From assembly GCF_006483445.1 (NCBI RefSeq), contig NZ_PPPT01000090.1, positions 1 through 64,000 of the forward strand: a stretch of 64,000 nt of DNA. The letters are read 5' to 3'. This DNA is from Bradyrhizobium guangdongense (lineage in GTDB: Bacteria > Pseudomonadota > Alphaproteobacteria > Rhizobiales > Xanthobacteraceae). Shown here one piece after another: positions 37,627 to 46,276 of this stretch (positions within the stretch are counted from its first letter, which is position 1; every line of letters begins with the position of its first letter). The translations under genes and the position numbers were made by a program. The notes under the pieces are model-generated. The model ran no database searches, was not told the origin of the DNA, and saw nothing but the letters and a program-made list of their open reading frames with translations.

Positions 37627-37893
37627 GCTCAATTCCCGTGAGGTTGAAAAGGGGTTTTGCGAACGCGTGAGGTTCGAACGGGTCAGCGCAGGCCTCGACC
37701 GGCAAGAACTGACCGGACAGACCGCAGGCGACCCCGCGGCCACGAGCGGGCCGTGAGGACAGTTAAGTGCCTCGTCGAAGTGCCTTGGGAATTAGTCGCA
37801 ACCAGAACGAGTTCGGTTCTCGTTCCGCGTCAACTCGCCGCAATATTATATAACATGGCGCAACAACCTCAGGCGGCGGCGCAGCAAGCCGCG

Positions 37894-38805
37894 CTAGATC
37901 GCCCGTCCGACGACGACCCGGCTGCCGCCGGCGGGCCAGCGCAGGCCAGCGAGCGTCATGCGCACTTCTGCACGCAGCACCGCAGTGAACAGACCATTGA
38001 CGCGCGGATCGAGCGTGAATTCGCGCTCGACCTCCTCATCGCTGGTCTTGCCGCGGCCTTTCAGACGACTTGCGACCATCAACGGCAGTAGCAATGACGT
38101 ATAGGAGCTCGAGAACAGCACCTCGAAGCCGTTGCGGCGCATCTTCTCCTCGAGCTCGCCGCGGCGATAGCGCCGCTCGTGATAGGCGATCTCGTCGGCG
38201 CGGCTCCACAGCCAGGGATGCTGGGGAACCGCAACGATGATGCCGCCGCCATCCACGGTCGCGGCGCGCATCCCGCGCAGCACGCCCTCGTCGTCGGCGA
38301 TATGCTCGATCACGTCGAATGCGCCGGTCAGGTCGAACGCATTGCGCGCCGGAATGTGGCGCGCGTCCATCTGCACGAATTCGACGTCCGGGAGGCGCGT
38401 GCGGGCAAAGGCGAGCCCGGATGGATGCAATTCCGATCCCACCAGCCGCTGCCATTGGCGCGATTGCGCGAAGGCGCGCAGCACGACGCCGTTGCCGCAG
38501 CCGACCTCCAGGAAGCGGCGCGCCTCGGGAAAGAAGCGATTGGCAAGGCCGACCAGCAGGTCGTTGCGCGCGACGAACCAGAAATGCTCGGCCTCGACCT
38601 TCGCAAGCGCCTCGAAACCGCGCGGATCCATGCCGCTGATCGTATCGGCAAGCTCGGGCGCGAACATCGGAATGCCGTCGCGTGCCGCGACGGGCTGCGC
38701 GCAGGTCGGGCAGCGCCAGCCGACCGGCCAGATCGGTTCGCGGTCGCCGATGTCCTGTTCGGCGTCGCAGGCGGGGCAGCAGCGCGCTGGGATCGGACCG
38801 GTCAT
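37894..38805 (-). CDS. SAM-dependent methyltransferase with N-terminal zinc ribbon
   Basis: From ATG 38805 the protein has 303 residues. An N-terminal zinc-ribbon-like segment holds CCPACD and, later, CPTCAQP. A class I methyltransferase domain follows with FLEVGCGNGVVLRAF, SELHPSGLAFART, and FDLTGAFDVIEHIADD. The longest frame starts 54 codons earlier, in the divergent intergenic region, without support. This Zn-ribbon plus Methyltransf_11 layout is common in polysaccharide loci. It lies divergently from the WbqC-family gene (186 bp apart). Confidence 0.75.
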   Translation of the reverse strand: MTGPIPARCCPACDAEQDIGDREPIWPVGWRCPTCAQPVAARDGIPMFAPELADTISGMDPRGFEALAKVEAEHFWFVARNDLLVGLANRFFPEARRFLEVGCGNGVVLRAFAQSRQWQRLVGSELHPSGLAFARTRLPDVEFVQMDARHIPARNAFDLTGAFDVIEHIADDEGVLRGMRAATVDGGGIIVAVPQHPWLWSRADEIAYHERRYRRGELEEKMRRNGFEVLFSSSYTSLLLPLMVASRLKGRGKTSDEEVEREFTLDPRVNGLFTAVLRAEVRMTLAGLRWPAGGSRVVVGRAI

Positions 38806-38990
38806 GCCGAACCTGTACTGGCCGTGGGGCCGGCATGATCGATGATAAGGCGTGAATTCATCGCGAAGTCCCTGTAAACACGGCCCTGACGGCAGACCGG
38901 ACAAGGGCCTCGCCGGCAAACTGTTCGGATCATCCACGCGCGTCAAGCCCCACCCACGGCGCGTCATCTCCCGCCCCTGAAGTCACACCC

Positions 38991-39686
38991 GTGCGAATCT
39001 CGATCATCCAGTCCTGCTACATCCCCTGGAAGGGTTTTTTCGACCTGATCGGGCAGTGCGACGAATACGTGATCTTCGATCGCATGCAATATGTGAAGCG
39101 GCACTGGCACAACCGTAACCGGATCAAGACCGCCAATGGCGTCGAATGGCTGACCATTCCCGTCGTGACCAAGGGACGGTTCGATCAGCCGATCGACGAG
39201 GTCGAGATCGAAAAGCCCTGGGCCGAAAAGCACTGGCGAACGCTGGAACTCGCCTATCGCCGCGCTCCGTTCTTCGAGAATTTCGCGCCGACGTTCCGCG
39301 CCTGGTACCAGCGCGCGGACAAGGAGAAGCGACTCACTGACGTCAACGAGCTGTTCACGCGCGAGATCGCGGGCCTGCTCGGGCTGAAGACGCGAATCGT
39401 CAGGGACACGGCCTATCCCGCTGATGGCGTCAAGACCGCGCGGCTGTTAGCGATCGCGCAGGCCGCCGGCGCCGATCACTATCTCAGTGGTCCCTCCGCA
39501 CGCGCCTATTTCGACGACGCCTTGTTCGCGGCCGCCGGCATCGAAGCAGAGTGGATGAGCTACCAGGGCTACCCCGACTATCCACAGCTTCATGGCGACT
39601 TCGAGCATGCGGTCAGCGTGCTGGACCTGCTGTTCAATACCGGCCCCGAGGCGGCGCGCCTGATACACCGGACAGCTCAAGGCTGA
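38991..39686 (+). CDS. WbqC-family protein
   Basis: This 231-residue protein starts with GTG 38991 and follows the WbqC family pattern: ISIIQSCYIPWKGFFDLIGQ, then DEYVIFDRMQYVKRHWHNRN and IKTANGVEWLTIPV. WbqC proteins are encoded in O-antigen loci and have been suggested to modify amino sugars, but the activity is not established here. The C-terminus ends with GYPDYPQLHGDFEHAVSVLD. A strong bidirectional hairpin follows at 39719-39747. Its link to the nearby ACP operon is by location only. Confidence 0.78.
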   Translation: MRISIIQSCYIPWKGFFDLIGQCDEYVIFDRMQYVKRHWHNRNRIKTANGVEWLTIPVVTKGRFDQPIDEVEIEKPWAEKHWRTLELAYRRAPFFENFAPTFRAWYQRADKEKRLTDVNELFTREIAGLLGLKTRIVRDTAYPADGVKTARLLAIAQAAGADHYLSGPSARAYFDDALFAAAGIEAEWMSYQGYPDYPQLHGDFEHAVSVLDLLFNTGPEAARLIHRTAQG

Positions 39687-39718
39687 AATCGCCGACAAGT
39701 CCGCGCCCGAAACGAAAA

Positions 39719-39747
39719 AAAATCCCGGGGCGATGTCCCGGGATTTT
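39719..39747. terminator. Bidirectional hairpin terminator between WbqC and beta-helix genes
   Basis: AAAATCCCGGG (39719-39729) and CCCGGGATTTT (39737-39747) form an 11-bp stem with a 7-nt loop. A-runs precede it and T-runs follow it (GATTTTTG), so it has Rho-independent form in both directions. It can end the plus-strand WbqC gene (stop 39686) and the minus-strand beta-helix gene (stop 39806). Confidence 0.8.
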
Positions 39748-39805
39748 GATTTTTGTGCCTGCGCGATCTGTGACTCACGCGACAGATCGCGGGAACGACA
39801 AGCGC

Positions 39806-40705
39806 TTACTGCTCGCCGAGATTGCTGACCGCGCCGCCGGCCCCCGTGACCGTACCGCCGAGCGAGGTATTTCCGAGCATCCGGTTGTTGCCGAAGCTGA
39901 TGACGGTCCCCGAGATGCCGGTGGTGTTGAACGACAGGTCGGAGTTCGACAGGCGGATGGTGCTGGTCGTCTGCACACCCGTGCCGTTTCCGGTGATCGC
40001 ACTGCTGTCGATGTTGATCGAACCGCCCGGATCGGCTTCGGCACCGGTGGTGTTGCCTGACATTACGGAGCGCGTGACCATGGCGTTGTTACCGGTTGCG
40101 GCCGCGATTCCGAACAGATTGTTCACGAGGTGGCTATTCTCGACAACTACCCGGTTGGGATTGGCCCCGCCGAGGCCGATGCCCGTGGACGCATTGTGGC
40201 TGACAACGGTATTGCGAACGAACAGCTTGGTGTTGCCGGCCGTGCGCGCGTCGCTGATGCCCTGCTGCGAGAATTGCGAAACCACGCAGTTCTCGATCGA
40301 AACCACCGCCGCGGCGAAGATCTTGATGCCGACCAGACCGGCGTTGACGCCCTGAACGCGGATATTGCGGAGAATGATCCTGTCGGCCGCCCCGGCATTG
40401 ATGTTGATGCCGTTGGTTCCGGATACCAGCACCGAGGCAGCAATCTCGCTGCAATCGATCGTGATCGACTTGGTGATGGTCACGCCGCCGAAGCCACCGG
40501 GATCGAGGCAGTTGATCTCGCCGGCCGCGGCCGTCTTGGAGATCGCACCTGCGAAAGTCTTGCATGGCGCCGTGCGGCTGCACGGGTTGGCGTCGTCGCC
40601 CACGCCCGACACCCAGGTACGCGTCGCCTGGGCTTGAGCCGGGGCCGACGCAAGGAACGGCACGAATAGGCCGAGCGCAATTGTGAATAAGGCTAAACGG
40701 CGCAT
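39806..40705 (-). CDS. Secreted right-handed beta-helix repeat protein, paralogue
   Basis: The protein has 299 residues from ATG 40705, chosen because GGAGG lies 7 nt before it at 40713-40717. The signal peptide MRRLALFTIALGLFVPFLAS ends near AQAQ at about residue 25. The next block, RTWVSGVGDDANPCSRTAPC, matches the gene at 36688-37626, and the rung pattern (VSRSVMSGNT-like) is shared through to the SFGNNRMLGNT end. The pair is a recent duplication with an intervening methyltransferase and WbqC gene. No enzymatic signature is visible. The gene is followed by a CCCGGG hairpin. Confidence 0.78.
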   Translation of the reverse strand: MRRLALFTIALGLFVPFLASAPAQAQATRTWVSGVGDDANPCSRTAPCKTFAGAISKTAAAGEINCLDPGGFGGVTITKSITIDCSEIAASVLVSGTNGININAGAADRIILRNIRVQGVNAGLVGIKIFAAAVVSIENCVVSQFSQQGISDARTAGNTKLFVRNTVVSHNASTGIGLGGANPNRVVVENSHLVNNLFGIAAATGNNAMVTRSVMSGNTTGAEADPGGSINIDSSAITGNGTGVQTTSTIRLSNSDLSFNTTGISGTVISFGNNRMLGNTSLGGTVTGAGGAVSNLGEQ

Positions 40706-41162
40706 AATGAACCCTCCTTTTGGCCGGGATTTCTTCCCAGCCTTCTGAAATGAATGCAGTATTCGTCCATCCCGGAACTGCCCCCCGGCGTCAGTCAGCC
40801 CGCACTCTCGAGAACGAGACCGGTTCGCGATCGCCTCCTGAGATCGCAATCCGTCGGTGCTTGCCAAAGCGACCGGTTACGCAAACAACAAAATTTCAGA
40901 AGTAGATCAAGCCGAGCTAGCAAATTTCTGTCGGAAAGACGGGACCGCACCCGGTTAATATGTCCCGGGAATACGACACTGGTTCAAAGCCGGTGCACTT
41001 TTGTCGGCGGTTTCCCAGAAGTTGATTCGCGGCCTTGGCGCGTTTGCGCCACCCGCTCACTTGCCGTATGAAGGGCGCGACCCGGCGGCAGTCCCGTGAC
41101 AGCCGCCTAAGATATTGCAAGTCCACGGCGTTTACCGATCGCCGGCGGTTCCACAAGAGACC
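40706..41162. other. 457-bp intergenic region upstream of the ACP operon
   Basis: No supported gene lies here. It must hold the promoters of the divergent beta-helix gene and the rightward ACP operon. An imperfect hairpin, GCGATC (40827-40832) with GATCGC (40842-40847), and two copies of ACCGGTT about 50 bp apart could be regulator sites. I could not find a confident -35/-10 pair. The nearer part (40860-40980) is less GC-rich than its surroundings. A 105-codon frame across 40754-41071 has no coding character and is rejected. Confidence 0.4.
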
Positions 41163-41381
41163 ATGATGCAGGCGAATGAGTTGATCGCGGAAGTGCTCCG
41201 AAGCAATGTTCCAATTCCCACCGGCGACACCCCCCTTGCGGAACTCGAGGGCTGGGATTCGCTCAAGGGCGTGCGGCTCGTGCTGAGGCTCGAGGAAATC
41301 GTCGGCAGGGAACTTTCCGAGGACGATATCGAGCGGCTCCAGTCGGTCAGCGACGTCGAGCGGCTATTGAAGGCCGTTTGA
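41163..41381 (+). CDS. Acyl/peptidyl carrier protein
   Basis: This small acidic protein (72 residues from ATG 41163) carries the 4'-phosphopantetheine site in LEGWDSLKGVRLVLRLEE, with Ser33 as the attachment residue and a typical helix II pattern. The longest frame adds 16 codons before the double ATG. The next gene starts 3 nt after its stop. Carrier proteins in glycan loci deliver activated acyl or aminoacyl groups; here the adenylating enzyme at 42125-43654 is the natural loading partner. Holo-ACP synthase would come from elsewhere. Confidence 0.85.
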   Translation: MMQANELIAEVLRSNVPIPTGDTPLAELEGWDSLKGVRLVLRLEEIVGRELSEDDIERLQSVSDVERLLKAV

Positions 41382-41384
41382 GCC

Positions 41385-42125
41385 ATGGCGCCGACCGAGG
41401 ATCGCTGGGTCATCGTCTCGGGCGCCGGGGGTGCTCTGGGGCGCGGTCTCGTCTCGCATTTCGCGGGCAAAGGCCATCCGGTTCTGGCGCTGGATCGCGC
41501 GATCGACAGCGGGACGACGCAGCACCCGCAAACCGTGATCCGCTCGCTCGACCTGACGGATGAGGCCGAGCTCCGCAAGGCTCTGACGGAATGCATTCCC
41601 GCCACTGCCTCGATCGCGCTCCTGGTCAACGCGGTCGGCCTGATCTGGAACGAGCCCACGCTCAGCTTCAAGGGTGCGAAGCTCGTGACCCACGGCCTTC
41701 AGTCCTGGCGCAACGTGATCGAGGCCAATCTGACCGCGCCGTTCGTTGTCGCAGCCCAGGTCGCCGCGCGGATGGCGCGGCGCGGCGGCGGCAGCATCGT
41801 GAACTTCTCCTCGATCGCCAGTGACGGAAACGCGGGCCAGGCCGCCTACAGCGCCGCCAAGGCCGGCATCGAGGGATTGACGAAGACCATGGCGATCGAG
41901 CTCGGCCCGCTCGGCGTGCGCGTCAACGCGCTGGCGCTCGGTTTCATCGATGTCGCGACCACGCGCGAGGCGGTCGCCGACGAGCGCCTCCAGGGTTATG
42001 CACAGAAGACACCGGTCGGCCGCCTCGGGCAGCTCGACGACATCGTCAGCGCCATCGAGTTCCTCGCGGCCAACGGTTTTGCCAACGGCACGGTCGTGAA
42101 GCTCGACGGAGGCTTGCGTCTCTGA
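41385..42125 (+). CDS. SDR-family oxidoreductase (FabG-like)
   Basis: This 246-residue protein has a Rossmann motif VSGAGGALGRGLVSHFAGKG, the NAVG segment, and the active site SSIASDGNAGQAAYSAAKAG (Ser and YxxxK). FabG-like enzymes reduce beta-keto groups on ACP, or oxidise/reduce sugars. Location directly after the carrier protein suggests an ACP-bound substrate. Its stop codon overlaps the ligase start as TGATG. The GxxxGxG has Ala-Gly changes, and cofactor choice cannot be told. Confidence 0.82.
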   Translation: MAPTEDRWVIVSGAGGALGRGLVSHFAGKGHPVLALDRAIDSGTTQHPQTVIRSLDLTDEAELRKALTECIPATASIALLVNAVGLIWNEPTLSFKGAKLVTHGLQSWRNVIEANLTAPFVVAAQVAARMARRGGGSIVNFSSIASDGNAGQAAYSAAKAGIEGLTKTMAIELGPLGVRVNALALGFIDVATTREAVADERLQGYAQKTPVGRLGQLDDIVSAIEFLAANGFANGTVVKLDGGLRL

Positions 42126-43654
42126 TGACCGATCTTTGGACCGCCTTCGCAGAGATCGCCGACGCCCACCCGGCTGCACCGGCGCTGGTCCTGCGCGAGG
42201 CCATCCATAGCTTCGGCGAGTTGAAGTCGCTGGCCGAACGCTGCGCCGCCTCGCTCGCGGCGCGCGGGATCGCCAAGGGCGACGTCGTGGCGCTCCAGCT
42301 TCCCAAGCGCCGCATCACCTATGCGCTGCTGCTCGGCTGCCTTCGACTCGGCGCACCCTATGTGTTCATCGATCCGAAGAATCCGGCCGAGCGAAGCCAG
42401 CGCATTCTCGCGCAGCTTCATCCGAAACTGCTGTTCAGCTTGTCCGACACCGCCAATCCCTTCGGTGCGACGCTGAAACTGTCGGATGGCGACGAAGAAG
42501 GCTGGCTCGGCGATGCGTCGGCTGCGCATGCGGCGACGATTTCGCCGATCGCGGGGACTGATCCGGCCTATGTGATGTTCACATCAGGCTCGACCGGAGA
42601 GCCGAAGGGCGCCGTCATTCCGCATCAGGGTGTGCTCAGCCTGATCGAATGGGCCAGGGATATGCTGCACGCCTCGCCGCGCGAGCGCTTCACCAGCATC
42701 AACCCGCTGCATTTCGACAATTCGGTGTTCGACGTCTATTGCGGCCTGTTCAACGGCGCCGCGCTGGTACCGGTCGAGACATCCGAGGTCAGCAATCCCG
42801 CAAGCTGGGTCAAGATGATCCGCGCCGCGCAAGCGAGCGTGATGTTCGCGGTGCCGACGCTGTTCTTGATCCTCGACCAGCTCGGCCTGCTGACGCCACA
42901 AAGCCTGCCCGATCTGCGCACCTTCCAGTTCGGCGGCGAAGGCTATCCGATCGGCAAGCTGCGCGAGTTTCACGCCCGTTTCGCCGGACGCGCGCGCCTG
43001 ATCAATGTCTATGGGCCGACCGAGACGAGCTGCATCTGTTCCAGCATCGAGATCACGCCCGACATTCTCACGGCTCCGGACAGTGAGTTTCCGCCGCTCG
43101 GCGCCATGCATCCGGATTTCACGCATGCGATCCTCGACGACGAGCAGAAGCAGGTCGCGCAGGGCGAGCCCGGCGAGTTGTGGATCGGCGGCCCCTGTGT
43201 CGGCCTCGGCTACTACGCCAATGCGCAGGAGAGCGCGGCGCGGTTTCGCCAGGACCCGCGGCAGGATCATTACCGCGCGATCTTCTACCGCTCCGGCGAC
43301 CGTGTCCGCGAGGACGAACACGGACGGCTCTGGTTCCACGGCCGGGTCGACAACCAGGTGAAGATTCGCGGCCACCGGATCGAGCTCGAGGAGATCGATC
43401 TCGCGGTCCAGAGCCTCACCGGCGTCCGCCGCGCGCTCGCGGTCGTGCTCGACGGCGCCGACGGCAGCGAGATCGCGGTCGCCTACGTCGCCGATCGCGT
43501 CATCCCCTCGAAGGAAATCACCGTGCGCTGCCGCGAGACGTTGCCGGCCTATATGTGCCCGGCCAGGATCGTGCAGCTCGAAGAGCTGCCGCGCAACGCC
43601 AATGGCAAGGTCGACCGCAAGGCCGCACGCGCGTTCCTGGAGCAGATGGCCTAA
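42125..43654 (+). CDS. AMP-forming adenylating enzyme (amino-acid adenylation type)
   Basis: This 509-residue enzyme shows the ANL core motifs in order: YVMFTSGSTGEPKGAV (A3), NVYGPTETSCICSS (A5), FYRSGDRV (A7), RVDNQVKIRGHRIELEEIDL (A8) and LPRNANGKVDRKA (A10). It is more like NRPS adenylation or D-alanine:carrier ligases than acyl-CoA synthetases. It would activate an amino or carboxylic acid with ATP and load it on the ACP two genes upstream. No condensation domain is present, so the loaded group may be transferred to a sugar by another enzyme in the operon. Confidence 0.85.
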   Translation: MTDLWTAFAEIADAHPAAPALVLREAIHSFGELKSLAERCAASLAARGIAKGDVVALQLPKRRITYALLLGCLRLGAPYVFIDPKNPAERSQRILAQLHPKLLFSLSDTANPFGATLKLSDGDEEGWLGDASAAHAATISPIAGTDPAYVMFTSGSTGEPKGAVIPHQGVLSLIEWARDMLHASPRERFTSINPLHFDNSVFDVYCGLFNGAALVPVETSEVSNPASWVKMIRAAQASVMFAVPTLFLILDQLGLLTPQSLPDLRTFQFGGEGYPIGKLREFHARFAGRARLINVYGPTETSCICSSIEITPDILTAPDSEFPPLGAMHPDFTHAILDDEQKQVAQGEPGELWIGGPCVGLGYYANAQESAARFRQDPRQDHYRAIFYRSGDRVREDEHGRLWFHGRVDNQVKIRGHRIELEEIDLAVQSLTGVRRALAVVLDGADGSEIAVAYVADRVIPSKEITVRCRETLPAYMCPARIVQLEELPRNANGKVDRKAARAFLEQMA

Positions 43655-43657
43655 GCG

Positions 43658-44581
43658 ATGAAACTCTCGATCGTCACCACGCTCTACAGGTCCGCCGCCC
43701 ATATCGCGGAGTTCCACCGGCGCGCGAGCGAGGCCGCGCGCGGCGTCACCGACGATTATGAGATCGTGATGGTCGACGACGGCTCGCCGGACAACTCGCT
43801 TCAAGTCGCCTGCGCGCTCGCCGAGACCGATCCGCATTTGCGCGTCGTCGAGCTGTCGCGCAATTTCGGCCACCACAAGGCGCTGATGGCCGGCCTCGAC
43901 CACGCGCGCGGCGAGCTGTGCTTCCTGATCGACAGCGATCTCGAGGAAGATCCGGCGCTGCTCGGCAGCTTCCTCGAGCGGATGCAGGCGACCGACTGCG
44001 ACGTCGTCTACGGCTTCCAGGAACAGCGCAAGGGCGGCGCCTTCGAGAGCGCCGGCGGCCGCTTCGCCTGGTACTGGATCAACAAGCTCTATTCGATCGA
44101 CATTCCCCTGAACCAGTGCACCGTGCGGCTGATGCGCCGCGAATATGTCGACGCGCTGTTGCTTCACCGCGAGAGCAACACCGTGATCGGCGGCCTCTGG
44201 GTGATCACCGGGTTTCGCCAGCTCGGCGCGGCGATCACCAAGGGGCATCGCAGCGACACCACCTATTCGCCGCGACTGCGGCTCGGCACCCTCGTCAACG
44301 GCATCACCTCGTTCAGCACCGTGCCCTTGAACCTGATGGTCATGTTCGGCATGGTCATCGCGATGATCTCCTTCGCGATGGGCATCGTCGTGATCCTGGA
44401 GAAGCTGATCCGCAACACCGCCGCGGGCTGGGCCTCCCTGATCGTCTCGATCTGGTTCATGGGCGGCGTCATCGTGTTCTGCCTCGGTGTGATCGGCATC
44501 TACGTGTCGCGCATCTTCGTCGAGACCAAGAATCGACCCTACGTGATCGTGCGAAGGGTTCACCAGAGAGCTCAGCCATGA
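43658..44581 (+). CDS. GtrB/DPM1-like polyprenyl-phosphate glycosyltransferase
   Basis: This 307-residue GT2 enzyme has an N-terminal domain with MVDDGSPDNS and CFLIDSDLEEDPALL (the DxD site). Two C-terminal membrane helices follow (about residues 226-250 and 260-290). This is the layout of GtrB/ArnC/DPM1, which make polyprenyl-phosphate-linked sugars. The start is 4 nt from the ligase stop (TAAGCGATG), and the stop overlaps the next start as ATGA. No GtrA flippase or GtrS/GT-C transferase is found in the window. A similar protein is encoded at 62759-63724. Confidence 0.82.
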   Translation: MKLSIVTTLYRSAAHIAEFHRRASEAARGVTDDYEIVMVDDGSPDNSLQVACALAETDPHLRVVELSRNFGHHKALMAGLDHARGELCFLIDSDLEEDPALLGSFLERMQATDCDVVYGFQEQRKGGAFESAGGRFAWYWINKLYSIDIPLNQCTVRLMRREYVDALLLHRESNTVIGGLWVITGFRQLGAAITKGHRSDTTYSPRLRLGTLVNGITSFSTVPLNLMVMFGMVIAMISFAMGIVVILEKLIRNTAAGWASLIVSIWFMGGVIVFCLGVIGIYVSRIFVETKNRPYVIVRRVHQRAQP

Positions 44582-45348
44582 CCGAGAAGATCGATCCCGC
44601 CCGCGCGGCCTACCAATCCAGGGAAGAGCAGCACTGGGGCGAGCTCAAGAGCATCCTGGACGACGGCCAGATCTCGCTGCAGGAGACGCTGATCAACTAT
44701 CCCGCCTTCGTCCGGCGGCGGGAGATGACGCGGCTGCTCGCAGATTACGACCTGTTCCGCATGGTGATCGATCTTCCCGGCTCCATCGTCGAGCTCGGCG
44801 TCTTCCTCGGCGCGGGTCTCTTCACCTGGTCGAAGCTGCTCGAGACGTTCGTCCCCGGCGACCGTTCGCGCAAGGTGTTCGGTTTTGAGAGCGGCGGCGG
44901 CTACCAGGACTTTGCGCCTGAAGATGGCGATCCCCGGCCCTGGATCGAGAGCGTGGTCGGACGCAAGGAGGTGCCCGACCGCTACCTCGAGCGCATGGTG
45001 AAGCTGACCAACCAGGACAACCTGTTGCCCGGCGTCGAGCGCTGCCGCGTGATCTCCGGCGACATCCTGCAGACCGTGCCGGCCTTCGCCGCCGGCAACC
45101 AGGGCACGCGGCTGTCGATGATCTTTTTCGACGTCAATTTGTACAAGCCGACGCTGACCGCCTTCCGCGCGCTCTATCCGCTGCTGGTGCCCGGCGGCGT
45201 CATCGCTATGAACGGTTACGGCTCGCCGCCCTGGCTCGGCGAGACCACGGCCTTCGAGCACTACTTCAAGGAAATCGGACAGCCTTTGCCCCGCGTCCGC
45301 AAGCTGTCGTACTCGATCCGGCCCGGCGGCTATTTCATCAAGGAATAG
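44578..45348 (+). CDS. TylF/MycF-like O-methyltransferase
   Basis: I place the start at ATG 44578, overlapping the glycosyltransferase TGA, for 256 residues. The longest frame enters from another reading frame inside the previous gene and is a shadow there. The protein fits the TylF/NovP macrocin-type sugar O-methyltransferases: SIVELGVFLGAGLFTWSKLL, FGFESGGGYQDF, and MIFFDVNLYKPTLTAFRALYP. These are metal-dependent SAM enzymes that methylate sugar hydroxyls. Its substrate is probably a sugar made or decorated by this operon. Confidence 0.8.
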   Translation: MTEKIDPARAAYQSREEQHWGELKSILDDGQISLQETLINYPAFVRRREMTRLLADYDLFRMVIDLPGSIVELGVFLGAGLFTWSKLLETFVPGDRSRKVFGFESGGGYQDFAPEDGDPRPWIESVVGRKEVPDRYLERMVKLTNQDNLLPGVERCRVISGDILQTVPAFAAGNQGTRLSMIFFDVNLYKPTLTAFRALYPLLVPGGVIAMNGYGSPPWLGETTAFEHYFKEIGQPLPRVRKLSYSIRPGGYFIKE

Positions 45349-45355
45349 GCGGGCG

Positions 45356-46270
45356 ATGAAGACCAAGGTTCTCCTGTTCACCTCGCAGGACATCGGCAAC
45401 GATGTCTTCTCCTGGCTGCATGCGCGTAACGACATCGACCTCACGGTGGTGACCCAGCGCACCCAGCGCGACGAGATCTACGGCTATCGGGCAACCCTCG
45501 ATCTCTGCCTGGAAAAGGGCGTGCGGACGCTGACGCCGAAGCGGATCGACAACGCGTTCCTGACCGAAGTCGAGGCGATGGCGCCGGACCTGATCATCTG
45601 CGCCTATTATCCCCGCATCTTCCCGCGCCGTCTGCTTGCCGTTCCGCCGCTCGGCTGCGTCAACGTGCATCCCGGCCTGCTTCCGCATTACCGCGGCACC
45701 TTCCCGACGCCGTGGTGCATCCTCAACAACGAGAAAGAGATCGGCGTCACGCTGCACTACATGGATGAAGGCATCGACACCGGCGACATCCTGGTGCAAC
45801 AACTGCATCCGATCGGGCCGGACGAGACCGGGCACGAGCTATACAAGCGGTCGATGAAGCTCTGCGCGGACATCCTGATCGAGAATTTCGACAAGCTGTT
45901 GCGCAAGGAGCTGCCGGCCCGCAAGCAGCCGGCCGGCGGCTCCTATTACAACAGGATCGCGCCGCAATACCGGATCGACTGGCATCAGCCGCGCTCGGAG
46001 ATCCGCAACCAGATCCGCGTGCACGCAAGACCCTATTTCCCGGCCTACGCATTCCTGTTGAACAAATGCGTCACCATCAACAAGGCCTCCTTCATCGAGC
46101 TCGACGACTACCGCGCGCAGGGCTCGGGCACCATCTGCAAGGTGTTCGAGAACATGTCGTTCGTCGTCTCCTGCGTCGACGGCCTGCTGCTGATCGAGGA
46201 CTACGATATGTTTCCGATCCTGCGGCCCGACGACATCGCCCTTCACATCCGCCCCGGCAACCGGTTCTGA
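45356..46270 (+). CDS. Sugar N-formyltransferase-like protein
   Basis: This 304-residue protein has the formyltransferase catalytic residues: N103 and H105 in CVNVHPGLLPHYRG, and D141 in GIDTGDIL, the exact Asn-x-His spacing to Asp of methionyl-tRNA formyltransferase. Its size and lack of the tRNA-binding C-domain, plus glycan-locus location, favour a nucleotide-sugar N-formyltransferase using 10-formyl-THF (VioF/FdtF/ArnA-type). The amine acceptor might be a 4-amino sugar such as the product of the WecE-like or LegC-like enzymes. The start is 7 nt from the methyltransferase stop. Confidence 0.82.
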   Translation: MKTKVLLFTSQDIGNDVFSWLHARNDIDLTVVTQRTQRDEIYGYRATLDLCLEKGVRTLTPKRIDNAFLTEVEAMAPDLIICAYYPRIFPRRLLAVPPLGCVNVHPGLLPHYRGTFPTPWCILNNEKEIGVTLHYMDEGIDTGDILVQQLHPIGPDETGHELYKRSMKLCADILIENFDKLLRKELPARKQPAGGSYYNRIAPQYRIDWHQPRSEIRNQIRVHARPYFPAYAFLLNKCVTINKASFIELDDYRAQGSGTICKVFENMSFVVSCVDGLLLIEDYDMFPILRPDDIALHIRPGNRF

Positions 46271-46276
46271 CGCGCC

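Noticed and set aside
37801-37860. A perfect minus-strand TATAAT (37845-37850) near a small inverted repeat (37805-37825).
   Set aside because: No -35 box lies at a suitable distance and the site is about 220 bp from the beta-helix start, so I did not call a promoter.
40754-41071. A 105-codon frame in the gap upstream of the ACP operon.
   Set aside because: Amino-acid composition is not protein-like, it has no ribosome site or overlap with neighbours, and it spans the presumed promoter region.
42584-44563. A 659-codon minus-strand frame opposite the ligase and GtrB-like genes.
   Set aside because: It reads as charged low-complexity sequence across two well-supported genes, typical of antisense frames in this base composition.
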